A stretch of DNA of 64,000 nt from Arachnopeziza araneosa. Lineage: Eukaryota; Ascomycota; Leotiomycetes; Helotiales; Arachnopezizaceae. Below, piece after piece: positions 1-10,159 of the stretch. Each line of letters begins with the position of its first letter. Position 1 is the stretch's first letter. The DNA lies in NCBI GenBank assembly GCA_003988855.1, contig QYAI01000007.1:186001-250000 (forward strand), given 5' to 3'. The notes beneath the pieces are model-generated. The model made no database searches. It was not told where the DNA came from and worked only from the letters and a program-made list of their open reading frames with translations. The position numbers were made by a program, and so were the translations under genes.

Positions 1-303
1 GCGGCTCCGGGAGCAGCCCTCCTGCCGCAAGCCGTCGCTGGTGCCATCGCCTTGGTCTCTTGCAGCAAGAATCGTGAGGCTTGGACTGCACAATTCGGAA
101 AGCATTTCCCGGGAGGCGTCTTCAGCCCGTCCGTCGTCTTGGCTCGTATGTCTTCCGTTTTCGACTCCGACCTCAATACCACGGCTATCGCAGCGTTGGA
201 AGATGGCTCGACGTACAAGAATGCGCTGCTGTGGCTCAAGGAGGATCTGAACAGAGCAGTGAAGATTGATGATGATGGCTGGGAAACTGTTAGCGCCACG
301 TGA
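1..303 (+). CDS. 3' end of an unrecognised gene, cut by the window edge
   Basis: Frame 1 is open from the first base and ends at the TGA at 301-303, giving the last 100 residues of a protein. The piece begins with a small, Ala/Leu-rich stretch (AAPGAALLPQAVAGAIALV) that could be a hydrophobic helix, followed by a mixed globular-looking tail ending in DDDGWETVSAT. I do not recognise the family and see no catalytic motif. The internal TTG/GTG/ATG codons are unlikely to be the true start, because the frame stays open to the window edge. An intron inside the piece cannot be excluded. Reading the sequence to the left would settle it. Confidence 0.5.
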   Translation, partial: AAPGAALLPQAVAGAIALVSCSKNREAWTAQFGKHFPGGVFSPSVVLARMSSVFDSDLNTTAIAALEDGSTYKNALLWLKEDLNRAVKIDDDGWETVSAT

Positions 304-473
304 TTTGGTAGCAAGCGACAGGTCTTGGAGTAGGCCTTATGATTATTGAGGATGGCGTTTTGCATATTCTGGGAAGGCATATTGAGTATTGAGCAGATTG
401 GGAACTCAACAAATGGATGTATTTCATACCAAAACTCGTGACTCCAACGCCAGATGACAGTAGCCTTGCCTTT

Positions 474-1240
474 TCAAGTCCTCACCCCATCCAGATATCT
501 AACTTCTGAAAAGCCTTCGTTGACCAACCCTCCCTTCTCCAAATACCCAAAACCCGCGCCATCTCTCGAAAATGCCACGTCATTCAAGTCAACCCACCCC
601 CTCTCACCCTGTGCCATCGCAGACCCAATTCTCTCAATCCACCCTCTCTTCCCATCATCGCCAGCATCCACCGGCCAATTGAAGCCCCAACTGGCTTCTA
701 ACAGTGCTCCCTCTTCCGCGTCTCCCACCTCCGCAACCTCAGGCACGAAATAGTCATGTAGACTCACTGCTACATGACCTTCATAGCCAATTCTGGAGGC
801 TGTCTCCCTGACCTGTGCTGCGATGAGCGGGAAACTGGAGCTGTAGTTCCCGACGAGTTTATGTATGGAGAGTCTTTGCACGGGTGGAATCAGAACTCCA
901 GAGCGTCCGGGAGAGATGACGGCAAGGAGACAGGCACTCACCCTCTGCACTCGGCCTCGCTGCTCAAGGAACCACACACCCATCTCGCCGCGCGTTCGAT
1001 AGCCTCCTCCTCGCCCTGGCAGTCTGCGATGTCGATGCGTTGGCGGCTGGAGAAGGGACTCGGTTCGAGTTCTACCTCGAGCAGAGACGTGTACGACGAA
1101 CACGGGATCTGGATGTTGAAATCAGGAACCTCGTGCCGCGAACCGACGGCGGGTGTGCGTGTCCCCAGGATACGGAGCCACGGCCGTGGTGGATTGGCGA
1201 GGTGAGTCTGGATAAAGGCTGAGAGGTCGGTCGACTCCAT
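474..1240 (-). CDS. Hypothetical protein, two exons (about 232 aa)
   Basis: Proposed model: exon 1 1240-942, intron 941-874 (GTGAGT donor; acceptor ending CAAAG), exon 2 873-474. The exons sum to 699 bases, exactly 233 codons, and reading one exon straight through reaches a stop near the donor, which supports splicing. The protein starts MESTDLSAFIQTHL and ends in SEVRYLDGVRT. It is soluble-looking, with no signal peptide or membrane segment, and is acidic in its second half. I do not recognise a domain. It may belong to a lineage-restricted fungal family. An alternative acceptor a few codons upstream would add residues without breaking the frame. Confidence 0.5.
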
Positions 1241-2327
1241 CTTTGCTGACCAGAATGTCTTCAGAATACGGCTCTCTTTTGGAGGTGGGTATGAGATATA
1301 TCGGACTCTCGCGATCGCTGACGAGATGTGGTGTTGTAAGATGTGAGGTCTGACATAAGAGCGGGCGGTGGTGCGGTGGTGCGGTGGTGCGGTGGTGGGC
1401 TGGATGGATTATGTCGTGCCACCCGCATTTGCATGTGAAAGAAGGAAGGTACGACCAGCCACGGCTCTCCCCCGATCCTTCCAATTCTGTCCGACGTTTG
1501 TGTGCAGCGGGTAATTGACCTGCGGGATCAACATCCTGCCTAATAGGGGTCGATAAGCGAGAGAGATGCATGCCATACGATCTTTAGCCAGTGCTTGCCT
1601 CCACCCACAGGAAAGGGAGTCGACTTGATCTGCCGTCGCTTCCCGTTGTGGCACCCGGGTGTTTACTTTGCGACCGACACGGAAGGCCATCTCCACCTTC
1701 TTCTTTCGTTGCTGCTGCCCGCAAGTAGATTCCCAGAAGTGTCGCAGGTCTCACCCAGCCGCGCAGGTAGAATCGTCTTCGAGATGTTATGTCGCCGGCC
1801 CAGCTCATTGCTGGCTTCGCAGACGGCAGGGAAAAGAAGACTACTAGAGTATCAGAGGTAGGTAACATCCTAAAGGGCTCAGGTATAACTTACATCCGGT
1901 GCCGCAAAGTCCCAGCACCAGGGCTGCACGCTCTTCTGGACGCAGACGCCGAGCCGGCCTGCCGTTATTAAGATCCTCTCAAGTCCTTCTCGGAAGCCAC
2001 TGTCAATCGGTGCCCACGGCTCCAAAAAGTCCACAATGAAGTCCATCATCTTATCCCGAGTAGCTTGAATTGTTTTCGGTTGTTGTTCTTCGTGGAAGAG
2101 AGTTATCGTCGGGAAATTCCCAGATAGAGACTTTGGCAGGCATAGGTGCGGCAGTTTTCCAAATACCAGGAGTCACTTGATGTTTCTAGGCCTAGACCGA
2201 AAGGTAGTTAGCTGGCTAGCATCGTCTGACAGAAGAGATCTCAACTCGCCTTGCTTTCGCCTATCCTCTTGCTTGTCCTGTATCTCATGGATGAGGCGGG
2301 CAAGATGCGGTGATAGGAGATTCTAAG
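1241..2327. other. Intergenic stretch, no convincing gene
   Basis: About 1.1 kb. Short overlapping ORFs occur on both strands (for example 1595-1861 plus and 1584-1868 minus), but they oppose each other, lack recognisable domains and look random. The only clear structure is the 8-base tandem repeat listed separately. Confidence 0.5.
1365..1396. repeat. Tandem repeat, GCGGTGGT x 4
   Basis: Four perfect head-to-tail copies of the 8-base unit GCGGTGGT, followed by a degenerating GGGC. It lies about 125 bases upstream of the start of the 474-1240 minus-strand gene, in what would be its promoter. Confidence 0.9.
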
Positions 2328-2368
2328 ATGGTTCTGATCTGCTTGGAAGACGCAGATCAGAACCATCT
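2326..2368. repeat. Perfect 17-bp inverted repeat with 9-base loop
   Basis: The left arm 2326-2342 (AGATGGTTCTGATCTGC) is the exact reverse complement of 2352-2368; the loop 2343-2351 is TTGGAAGAC. Pairing stops at both ends (2325 A opposite 2369 C). The hairpin lies at the start of the small ORF at 2328-2594. Confidence 0.95.
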
Positions 2369-2594
2369 CATTCAAGAAGAGGACTATCAGGAGCAATCAA
2401 TGAACCTTGGCACCCGTGAAGTTGATGGCGCGTTCAAGAGAGAGTTGAGGAAGGAGCACCATGGATTGACGGAGCACCAGATCCTCGACCTGCTTGTAAA
2501 CAGCGACTGGGAGGCAATGAAAAGCGCTGACCATCGGAGCCGTCAGATTTATGAGTTCACGGTCAAGGCGCCGGGGGAACACACAGCCAAGTGA
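2328..2594 (+). CDS. Small hypothetical ORF (88 aa), possibly a gene fragment
   Basis: Open from ATG 2328 to a TGA at 2592-2594; the frame is also open for 18 bases upstream. The product is charged and hydrophilic, with a plausible helical stretch around HGLTEHQILDLLVNSDWEAM and the tail EFTVKAPGEHTAK. No domain is recognised. The first 14 codons are formed by the perfect inverted repeat, so the true N-terminus may lie elsewhere, or the ORF may be a remnant joined to an inverted duplication. The antisense frame is also open for 61 codons, which weakens the case. Low confidence that this is translated. Confidence 0.25.
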   Translation: MVLICLEDADQNHLIQEEDYQEQSMNLGTREVDGAFKRELRKEHHGLTEHQILDLLVNSDWEAMKSADHRSRQIYEFTVKAPGEHTAK

Positions 2595-3377
2595 GCAGAT
2601 GGAAAGTATCTATATAGGCTATCTTAGCGAACTTGAAAAACAATTATCTACATTGAAGGTCTCACTTTTTCGTATTCTCTAGTCCATATAGGTCCCCCTT
2701 CTAATCAAATATTGACCGCTTTAGGAAGTCGTTTTTTGACAGGTGGTGGAGCAATGTACTGCCGCATTTCCCAATTTGTCAAAGATATAATAGCAAGAGG
2801 TGGTATTCGAGGATTACGAAGATCAATAGTAGCAACTAAGCTAGAATTTACTAAGGACCCGTAAGTAAGCAGACGGCAAATACATGCCTATCCTTTTGTG
2901 CACCTAAGACCGAATTATCTTAGACGATATACAGTGTGTGATAAGCTTACTTGTATCGTTGTAAAAGAGTGTAGCGACTCGTTGCTTAATGAGAAACTAC
3001 CCAGCAAGGCCGGAGCTGGTCTTGATGAAGGGTCCGATGACGAGAGGAAGGGCGTGACTCGTTTAGAGAAGATCATACACCGCCACAGGTAAGAGTTTTT
3101 GCGAAGACACGTTACTTTTTGATTTACGCTTGCCGTATCTAGGTTTCGTTGCTTCTCAATTCAACTCATGGTGATGTACAAACCATAGATAGTCAGAATT
3201 TGCACACTATTACTCGCCTTCGGCCTCTCCCGTTTCTGATTCAACTTGATTCATCACTGTCATTCAATTAACGAAAGTCAGACTCTGATATATAGCTCAG
3301 CCATGATTCCTTCCCTACATACAACGATTTTCAGCTGTCTTGTCTCGCCCTAAAGGCTTCTTAACATCTCTCGGAAT
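2595..3377. other. Intergenic stretch, nothing recognised
   Basis: AT-rich sequence with one short ORF (2898-3092 plus) that lacks any recognisable feature. A TATATAG run at about 3290 could serve the gene start at 3378, but this is weak. Confidence 0.4.
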
Positions 3378-3876
3378 ATGACTGGAATCGAGGCTATCAC
3401 CGCTGTCGCAATCGCTGGTGCTGTTGGGACTGCAAGAGGATGTATCTCTCTCAAGGAAGAGAGGGCTCGTTTCAGTCCTGGCGAGCTTATCACCTGTGAT
3501 AATATACTCCAAGATCTCGGCCGCGACTTGCACATACAGTGACTCACTGATACGGAACCAGCCCACTGAAGAAGCTTAAGCAAGCTGTCGCAGCTAAGAT
3601 CTTGTCCGTCCAGGCGCTTCATGAGATACAAGACAGAAAGGACAACCGTTGGGGCGGCAAAGGGAAGTGGGTATCTTGGTATCGAAAATCCAGAATTAAA
3701 CAAGCGAGGACGGAGCTTGCCAGCGCTGTTAAAGGTCACGCCGTGATGATCAAGTGGGCAAAGTGGTAAGCTACTTTCTTGATCACCCTTAAATTGCTTT
3801 ACTCTTCTCGGTATACTGACCCTGTCTTGACTTGTAGAGGATCCAACGAAGCAAGGCAGCGGCCGTCCCTGTTTAG
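3378..3876 (+). pseudogene. Doubtful small gene with a STAND/Helo-like N-terminus; model unresolved, possibly broken
   Basis: ATG 3378 opens a 54-codon frame starting MTGIEAITAVAIAGAVGTA, a pattern like the N-terminal helix of fungal STAND/NLR and Helo-like proteins. It stops at TGA 3540-3542. A second coding-looking segment starts at 3563 in another frame (PLKKLKQAVAAKIL) and runs to a GTAAGC donor at about 3768. A 3' piece after an intron then ends at TAG 3876. The donor-acceptor pair that would join the first two segments in frame encloses only about 24 bases, too short for a normal intron. Either the true intron is non-obvious or a frameshift has broken the gene. The opposite strand is open for 176 codons but has no recognisable features. 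Confidence 0.3.
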
Positions 3877-4842
3877 ACATTTATCCGAGGGACAACCGAC
3901 GAAACGTCGAAGTTTGAATATCGACCCGCTTTTCACTCTAGAGTGAATGGTATCCGTATATGAGGATGGCAGGCGTTAAAGAGGACTAGACCTTGCTTGG
4001 AAATCGTGGTGTCAGGAAGATAGTAAACAATTCTCGTGGCTAGCTAGGTTGTGCAATTTGAGAATGTTGAAGATGTCTTTAAACTGGCGTATTTTGATGC
4101 TTTCTATTTCCTCCACTTGACCTGTTTGAACCCGCTACCACGCCAGAATAGCCTCCTAAGAATGGTAGTAACAGAAGACCACTCCACAGTTTCCCTCCTC
4201 TTCCTACGATATTCCCCCTACTTCATTTTGATTAGGCACTCGTTGGCACATAGTCCATAGCTATTCCAGCGGCAGTTCAAACAACTGAGATTAAAGCTCT
4301 CCTCGCCATCATCCACCAGATCTAGCGCTGGGGGCGTCCTATCAACTTCCTTTCCTCACGTCCACTGCGCACAACAATGATAACACAGTGGCAGATCGGG
4401 AAGAATCTTCTGCTCCTCCACATCTCGATTGGGTAGCTAGGAAGCATTTAGGATACCCGTCATCTTGAACCTCTCTCTCGCTCGAAGTTCCACCCAGGTA
4501 TCCCTGGAAACAGTCTTGTCTTAATCACGTGCAGGGATAACTCAATTCCGCTTGTGATTCCATCTCAGGAGTTAACGACAAAGGTCCAGCATCTATGTTG
4601 AGTCATTTCCAGTTTCCACTGCATCTTTCCTTCCGGAGTTTTAGATTGATGAAATGGACTGGTGGAAGTTCTTCAGTTCCCACACATCGATCAAACTGTT
4701 TCTTCTTGCCGAAATTTTGTAGGTAGTTTTCTGCCTTTTCTGATCGGAAGGCTTTAACAATTTAGACCACGCTCTCGACGTATCCGTGGATGTTGGTGTA
4801 GATATTTATACACACAGAGTACATATTAGAAGGGTAGCGTCG
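3877..4842. other. Intergenic stretch, nothing recognised
   Basis: Nearly 1 kb between the doubtful gene at 3.4-3.9 kb and the 3' end of the membrane-protein gene. One 69-codon ORF (4051-4260 plus) has no supporting feature. Confidence 0.4.
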
Positions 4843-5793
4843 CTAGTCGCCCCGTCTTCCATGAAGAGCAAACCATAGGAACTCCTCAACTTCTCGTAAT
4901 TTTTGTTCGTACAATCCATCACCCGCCCCCTTCGTTACACCTTCAAAAACATAATCTTCTCCCCCAGTTTCAACGAGTTTACCACGAAATTCGACATCCC
5001 CCAACTCCAAACCACCTAAAGCTCCCTCCCACAGCATCAAGCTCTCCAACTGCTCCACAGCACTTGGGAAAGCAGGTACCAAAAAGCCATTTATCCGCAC
5101 CATTCTCTGGAACGGCATTTTGCTTAACGGCAACGAAATAAAAGTCCATTTCGTGCTGCACTTGAAAGAATAATTCTTCCTCACCAAGCACGGTGGTTTC
5201 GTTTCAAGATACAACAGCCGGACCGGGTCGATCTTGAACATATCGCACATCAGCGGACTGTTGTCACAATCGAAGAAAGCAAGACTGGTTTGTATCCACT
5301 TTTTAGGATCTCTCCCCCTTGAGTTCTCTGCTAAGGTGTTAAAAGCGGCGTTGAAATCAGAGCACACTCTAGGCGAGTCGACACAGCTCCCTTTACCGGG
5401 AGGCGAGAAGAAGTTGATTTTCTCTCTCCACGACCGCGGTACTTTAGGAGTCCCACCCACGTAGATCCATCGAGATTGTAGGGGGTACTTGGCTATTCTG
5501 TTGAAGTAGAGATTTAGCTCCCTCTCCCACCCTAAACTTGATATCTGAAATGTGTTCTGGATGAGTGGGATCAGGGGCTTCTTTTGTGGTGCTGCCAAGT
5601 TGTTCGATGCTGTATGCGGAGAGTGGTGACTTGAGATTCCGCGGATTTCATCAAAGTACGCTATCTCGTGGGCTTCTGATATTCTGTATGGGACATATGC
5701 GAGGAAGTAGTAGTAGCTTGAGACGAGAAGCAAGAGTACGAAGATGATGGAGATGAAAACCTTTTTGTAATCAATACGGGCCATTTCAGACAA
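4843..5793 (-). CDS. Single-pass type II membrane protein of unknown function (316 aa)
   Basis: Intronless ORF starting MSEMARIDYKK; an internal ATG four codons in is an equally good start. Residues about 12-34 (FISIIFVLLLLVSSYYYFLA) form one membrane segment preceded by Lys/Arg, predicting a short cytosolic tail and a lumenal or extracellular C-terminal domain of about 280 residues. The lumenal part has several Cys (KGSCVDSPRVCSD, FFDCDNSPLMCDMF, KPPCLVRKNYSFKC) consistent with disulphides. The segment around FFDCDNSPLMCDMFKIDP loosely recalls the strand-helix after the active site of a thioredoxin fold, but there is no CxxC active site. I do not recognise a named family. Likely a secretory-pathway membrane protein. 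Confidence 0.65.
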   Translation of the reverse strand: MSEMARIDYKKVFISIIFVLLLLVSSYYYFLAYVPYRISEAHEIAYFDEIRGISSHHSPHTASNNLAAPQKKPLIPLIQNTFQISSLGWERELNLYFNRIAKYPLQSRWIYVGGTPKVPRSWREKINFFSPPGKGSCVDSPRVCSDFNAAFNTLAENSRGRDPKKWIQTSLAFFDCDNSPLMCDMFKIDPVRLLYLETKPPCLVRKNYSFKCSTKWTFISLPLSKMPFQRMVRINGFLVPAFPSAVEQLESLMLWEGALGGLELGDVEFRGKLVETGGEDYVFEGVTKGAGDGLYEQKLREVEEFLWFALHGRRGD

Positions 5794-6253
5794 TACGTGA
5801 AGTTTTGGTAACTCTTATGTCCCTGTACTCAAGAACAGAATCAAATTTGCTAGCTGCTTTTCGTAGCTAATTATAATCCGAAGGATTCGGAAATGAGATC
5901 AGGAATGTCACGTGATCATGACATTTGATAGCTAAATACCTAGATAAATACCAATTCGATGAAACCCCGGAATTCAAATGGCAAGGTGAGTCTAACAACC
6001 GAAATGAACCCAGATTCACTCATTAATAAATTTGATTTAATCGAAGTTGAAGTGGGCCAGAGAAGGTCCATAACACAGAGCAATCATATACTTTTCTTCT
6101 CATCACATTTTGGAATAAGTGAAATCGAAAGTGCCACTCAATCGCACGCTTTGTTCAATTTGAAATCAGAATAACGAAAATAACACGCATTAAGTGACAC
6201 ACTAGAATTCATCCTCCAGAAGCAGCTTGTCCAAGGGGCAAGCTTATCGATGC
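5794..6253. other. Intergenic stretch between two minus-strand genes
   Basis: Holds the promoter of the 4843-5793 gene and the 3' flank of the Hsp70-like gene. A TCACGTGA palindrome (CACGTG core, about 5909-5916) about 120 bases upstream of the membrane-protein start resembles a bHLH/Cbf1-type site. No gene is seen. Confidence 0.4.
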
Positions 6254-8197
6254 CTATTCGTATTGCTCCACAACTGCAACTCTCTCTCCCTTGCTGTTTT
6301 CTGCCATGAGTTTTATTTGCCATATTCCACTGATGATGCAAACTATGTAGAGTCTCTTGTCCTCTAAAGCCTTTGTTATATCCCGACAAATACCTACCGT
6401 CCATGCTCTTGAATCAGGGACACGCAATGCTGCTCTCTGGATAAGCTAGTGTCGGCCTTTCAGGATGACTGGGTACTAACCTCCTGAAAAATTTTCAGGC
6501 TCGGGGATGCTTCTTGACACTGCAACAATTTTGTGCTTCTTAGATCCAAACATCTTAGAGTTGTTGACGGTAAATTTGACTTCCATGGCATATGGTGTGT
6601 GGAATGCTAGCGAGGTCTGTCAAATTAGCAACATTTCGCCATATGCTATCGATTTAACATACCCGAACCTCGGTCTCTGTTTCCCAGAATACTCCATCAT
6701 TCCTCTTTTTAATACCTAACCGTATTTGGCTGCAAAATTTCTTGACTGTCTCTTGTTCAAACAACATTGTGCTCCCCATAACTGTCGCCCATTGACTAGT
6801 GCATGTCAACAATCTGTAAATCTACTAACTATCTTCAGAACCGTACTTACGGTGAGAATTCATAATTTGTAGGATCCAGAAAGGTTTGGATTTTATCCTC
6901 GTACCGCCGACGAAAATATTGAAGCAGGTAAGGTAATCGAGACCCTCCACCGCAGAGTCCAATTACCGTCTAATAATTCGTCAGTATCAAAGTCAAATCC
7001 TAATGTAGTGAGAATCCTCACCAAGTTGATATTGTCCTTACTTAGCTCAGTGAACGCTGTGTCAATGGTTTTCTCAATGCTCTTCGTGAGGTTGAAGAAG
7101 AAACCTTTTATGGTGTCCCTATAAGATTTGAATTACAACTAGAGCAGCTAAAATGGAAGAACAACACTAACTTGTGAATCAAGAGCTCCTTGCTTGTCGT
7201 AGAAACATCCATCTTCGTGCCTTTGTCATTGAATGTTCCAGCAGAATTCCAGTCCATCAAATCGAGATCATGCAAAGGAAATTTAAACCAGCTGTCTGGC
7301 TCTTCGCCAGTGAATGATTTCTTTATGACCGAAAACCGCTCCAGCAACAAATTTTGAGCCACTTCTTTGCAGTTGAGAACACCAGCTCTTTCGAGAAAGT
7401 GTTCGACGTGACTTTTGAATCGCTCTTCGATATCCGTATCTCCTTCTGGATGCATATCGAATTGCATTGGGGTGGCTAACAATGCCGGAGCCAGAATTTG
7501 GGATATAGCAATGTCTGTGGTTGCTCCACCAATATCGCAGGACAATATGGTGTTGCCTGGAGCAAATCCATTAACTGAATTTGCAGAGCCGTATCTTAAA
7601 AGACACTGAGCCGAAGCTCGGGCTTCTGTTATGGTGGCGGTGATTTTGATACCTGTTTTCTTTCCCAGACTACGAAAGACAGCATCCTCGGCGAGTCTTT
7701 TGAAATCCGCTACAGTCGGAAACTCTGCCCAACTGCCCGGTATAGTAAATACCCAGTGAGAAGTAGCATCTCTCCAACGAGGGTCTCTAAGTTTGGAATC
7801 GATTGAGGTGGAGATAGCGTTGCAGAATAAATGAATATAATCAAGTATCCAGCGACTGACGTTTTTCTCGGTGATCTCTGTTGGCGATCGAGGGCGATAT
7901 TTCTCATCAAGGAACTTCTTGAAATCTTGCCGCAATGATGTCCCCCCATTCTGAATTGTGGGTTCCAATCCCCATGTAACGGGAAGTCCATCTTCTTTCA
8001 TTATATCGTAAGTCAACGTTGCAGGAACTTTGGCTTTACTGAGAGGGAATTCCGTCCAGCCACTTGAAATGTTGTTTTTCCATATTGCCGCTAGAGTATT
8101 TAGTTAAAGCCTCGTCATAATATCAGAAATCTCCAAAGAGAGGGAAGTACATACCGGACCCTTTCATACCGATATCAATACAGACCGTTGTCATCAT
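6254..8197 (-). CDS. Hsp70/HSPA12-like actin-fold ATPase (about 480+ aa, seven or more exons)
   Basis: Rebuilt exons: 8197-8155, 8090-7172, 7118-7022, 6969-6851, 6795-6663, 6616-6481, then a 3' part ending near TAG 6254-6256 whose junctions are unresolved. All listed junctions are GT-AG and in frame. Actin-fold signatures are visible in order: phosphate-1 (VCIDIGMKGSAAIW, split by intron 1), phosphate-2 (LSCDIGGATTDIAI, about residue 185), and the adenosine motif (VIGLCGGGSRLPYLL, exon 4), followed by QWATVMGSTMLF as in fungal Hsp70-like proteins. There is no classical substrate-binding domain or EEVD tail. The phosphate-1 loop lacks the usual Thr-Thr (DxGTT) and has Met-Lys-Gly instead. Cytosolic chaperone-like ATPase; fungal paralogues are numerous and poorly characterised. 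Start could be either of two adjacent ATGs (8197, 8194). Confidence 0.85.
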
Positions 8198-9122
8198 CAA
8201 CGAGTGTGTTATCATGTGCAAACTCGCTCGAAGCGGATGCTCAGATCTTGAACTTTGGAAAAGCAAGATGCTATCATACAAGTTGGATATTCTCAGCCAA
8301 ATCATTTGGTCATGAGTGCTTATGACACATTATCGGCAGCTCCTCATTTCAACGTGTCTTTATCCTGTTTCGGAAACGGGCATGATCTTGAGATAGTTCA
8401 ACGGATAGATCAATGAAGCCCGTCACGCGATCTATATCTCAGAAATTATGGTGATTAGTTATGTGGAATATGTGTCCACAACTTTCATCATTACCATTGC
8501 GTCGAGACATAGCCCAATTCAAGTTGTGATCTTCTCATGTGAGTCTCGAAATCAGCAGTCTTACGTACTGTGATGTAGTCTGGTTTACCCATCCAAAAGA
8601 ACATCAACGATTTTATGCCTCGTATTACACATTATTTCTCTTAAATAAATGCATATCTTCTACCATCTATATGTTGCCGATTAGACAGCTTCAACCGTCC
8701 AGGATTTTTGTCTTTCAAAACACTATTCTCTCATGGTATTTAAAACTGCAGCCACCCGTGACATGGAGAAATATGTTCATATCCGCAAAAATTGACAAAT
8801 GGTAGGACTACTTGCTTTAAGTGTTAATGACGCAAAGTACTGACCAAATCCGGAGATGACTTGACTGGCAATCAAACAAAATCAACGCCACAACATATGA
8901 TCAAAGACATAATCAAAGACATATCCGAAAACATCTAATAAAGAAATCAAATATACTTGTCATAACAAGATTCTATTGGCTTTCCGGGTTATTTTGAATT
9001 CCAGCAACTATGAAAGAATTTCTTCACTCAGATGAGAAAGTATTTTTCAAACCTTTCTTTCATAATAAACCGCCATCCCATTTCGATTCACTCCAGGTGT
9101 GATTACTACCTTCACTCTCACC
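8198..9122. other. Intergenic, divergent promoter region
   Basis: AT-rich 0.9 kb between the minus-strand Hsp70-like gene and the plus-strand gene at 9123. The 88-codon ORF at 8539-8805 shows no domain and is probably spurious. Confidence 0.4.
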
Positions 9123-10159
9123 ATGGTTTCAAATACAGCTACAATCCTTGCCGTGTCCATTTCTCTTGGTATATTTCTGGCGGCCTCGACAGTAACTACT
9201 ATGATTCTCTGTTTTCAATACAAACGCCGTCAATCTCAAGACAAGAAAAAGATTGTCAACCTACAACAAATACTCGATGACTACTGGAATATCGAGAATC
9301 CTCGTTATGGTGCCACCATTGGTAATGTCGACGATATGAAGCTCCTCGAATTATTCCAAGCCGCCTATGGCCCTTATTCACCTGTTGCTAAATATATCGA
9401 AAGATGGATATCAAACGACAAGGTACCTTCGATCCCGAATGAAATCACTCGTATTGAAGCCATTCTTTTTGCCGACCCCCCCTCTTATACTCCTCCCTTC
9501 GATCGAGACATCAGGATCTTCCCCAACTCACAAAAATACACTCCTGCAGAGGTCATGGCAAGACTTCAAGGGCCACATCGTAATGTCATAATACAGCAAA
9601 TTATGACATCTATTCTGCTGAATAGTACATCGAAGGATGGAGACCCATTCAAGAGTTTACTTCCGTTAGACCCTGATGAGGTAGATTTCCTATACAATCT
9701 CTCGCAGGCAAGGCAGAATGGTTTTGATAGTACTGCCCCCCCTTTTCCAATATCTACAATTTCTTGGCTAATAATGATTCACCAGTCCCTAGCAGACCTC
9801 TGATTTATATCCACAAGTTCATAAGATACAAGGCTTGGCACACAGGTCCCGAGTTTCGAGAACGAGAAGAGTACCACACACTCTTTGAGAATCTCTTTCA
9901 GCCATATTTCAAGTCCAACTCGCCTGAAGCTGTGGTAGAGCGACGTAAAGATCTGAACAATGTGATGGATGCAGCTGTAGCCCACGGAATGAATGCTGAG
10001 GAGTTTTTGGGCCAAGCAAGATATCAATGGCACGATAAACATGATGAGAATGCCGACTATGAAGTATCACCCGCTTTGTATACAGATTATTATGACAAGG
10101 GGATTCTAACTGGGCGTGTGCTACTTGTCAAGGCTGTCTTAAATAAGTTCGGCGGGTGA
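9123..10159 (+). CDS. Unknown membrane-anchored protein, two exons (323 aa) or a frameshifted gene
   Basis: ATG 9123 begins MVSNTATILAVSISLGIF; residues about 5-32 form a membrane segment followed by KRRQSQDKKK, so it is probably a signal-anchor protein with a cytosolic bulk. Preferred model: exon 1 9123-9720, intron 9721-9785 (weak GTTTTG donor, GGCTAAT branch, CACCAG acceptor), exon 2 9786-10159, 324 codons with stop. Alternatively the frame change arises at a run of seven C at 9736-9742; an eighth C would make the reading continuous through the putative intron. The segment around RNVIIQQIMTSILLN recalls ILIQQAMDLVLRL in the 12.4-14.5 kb gene, suggesting distant relatives. No known domain. 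Confidence 0.6.

Noticed and set aside
3350..3880. 176-codon minus-strand ORF
   Set aside because: It has no recognisable features, and plus-strand pieces with a STAND-like start overlap it; treated as an antisense shadow.
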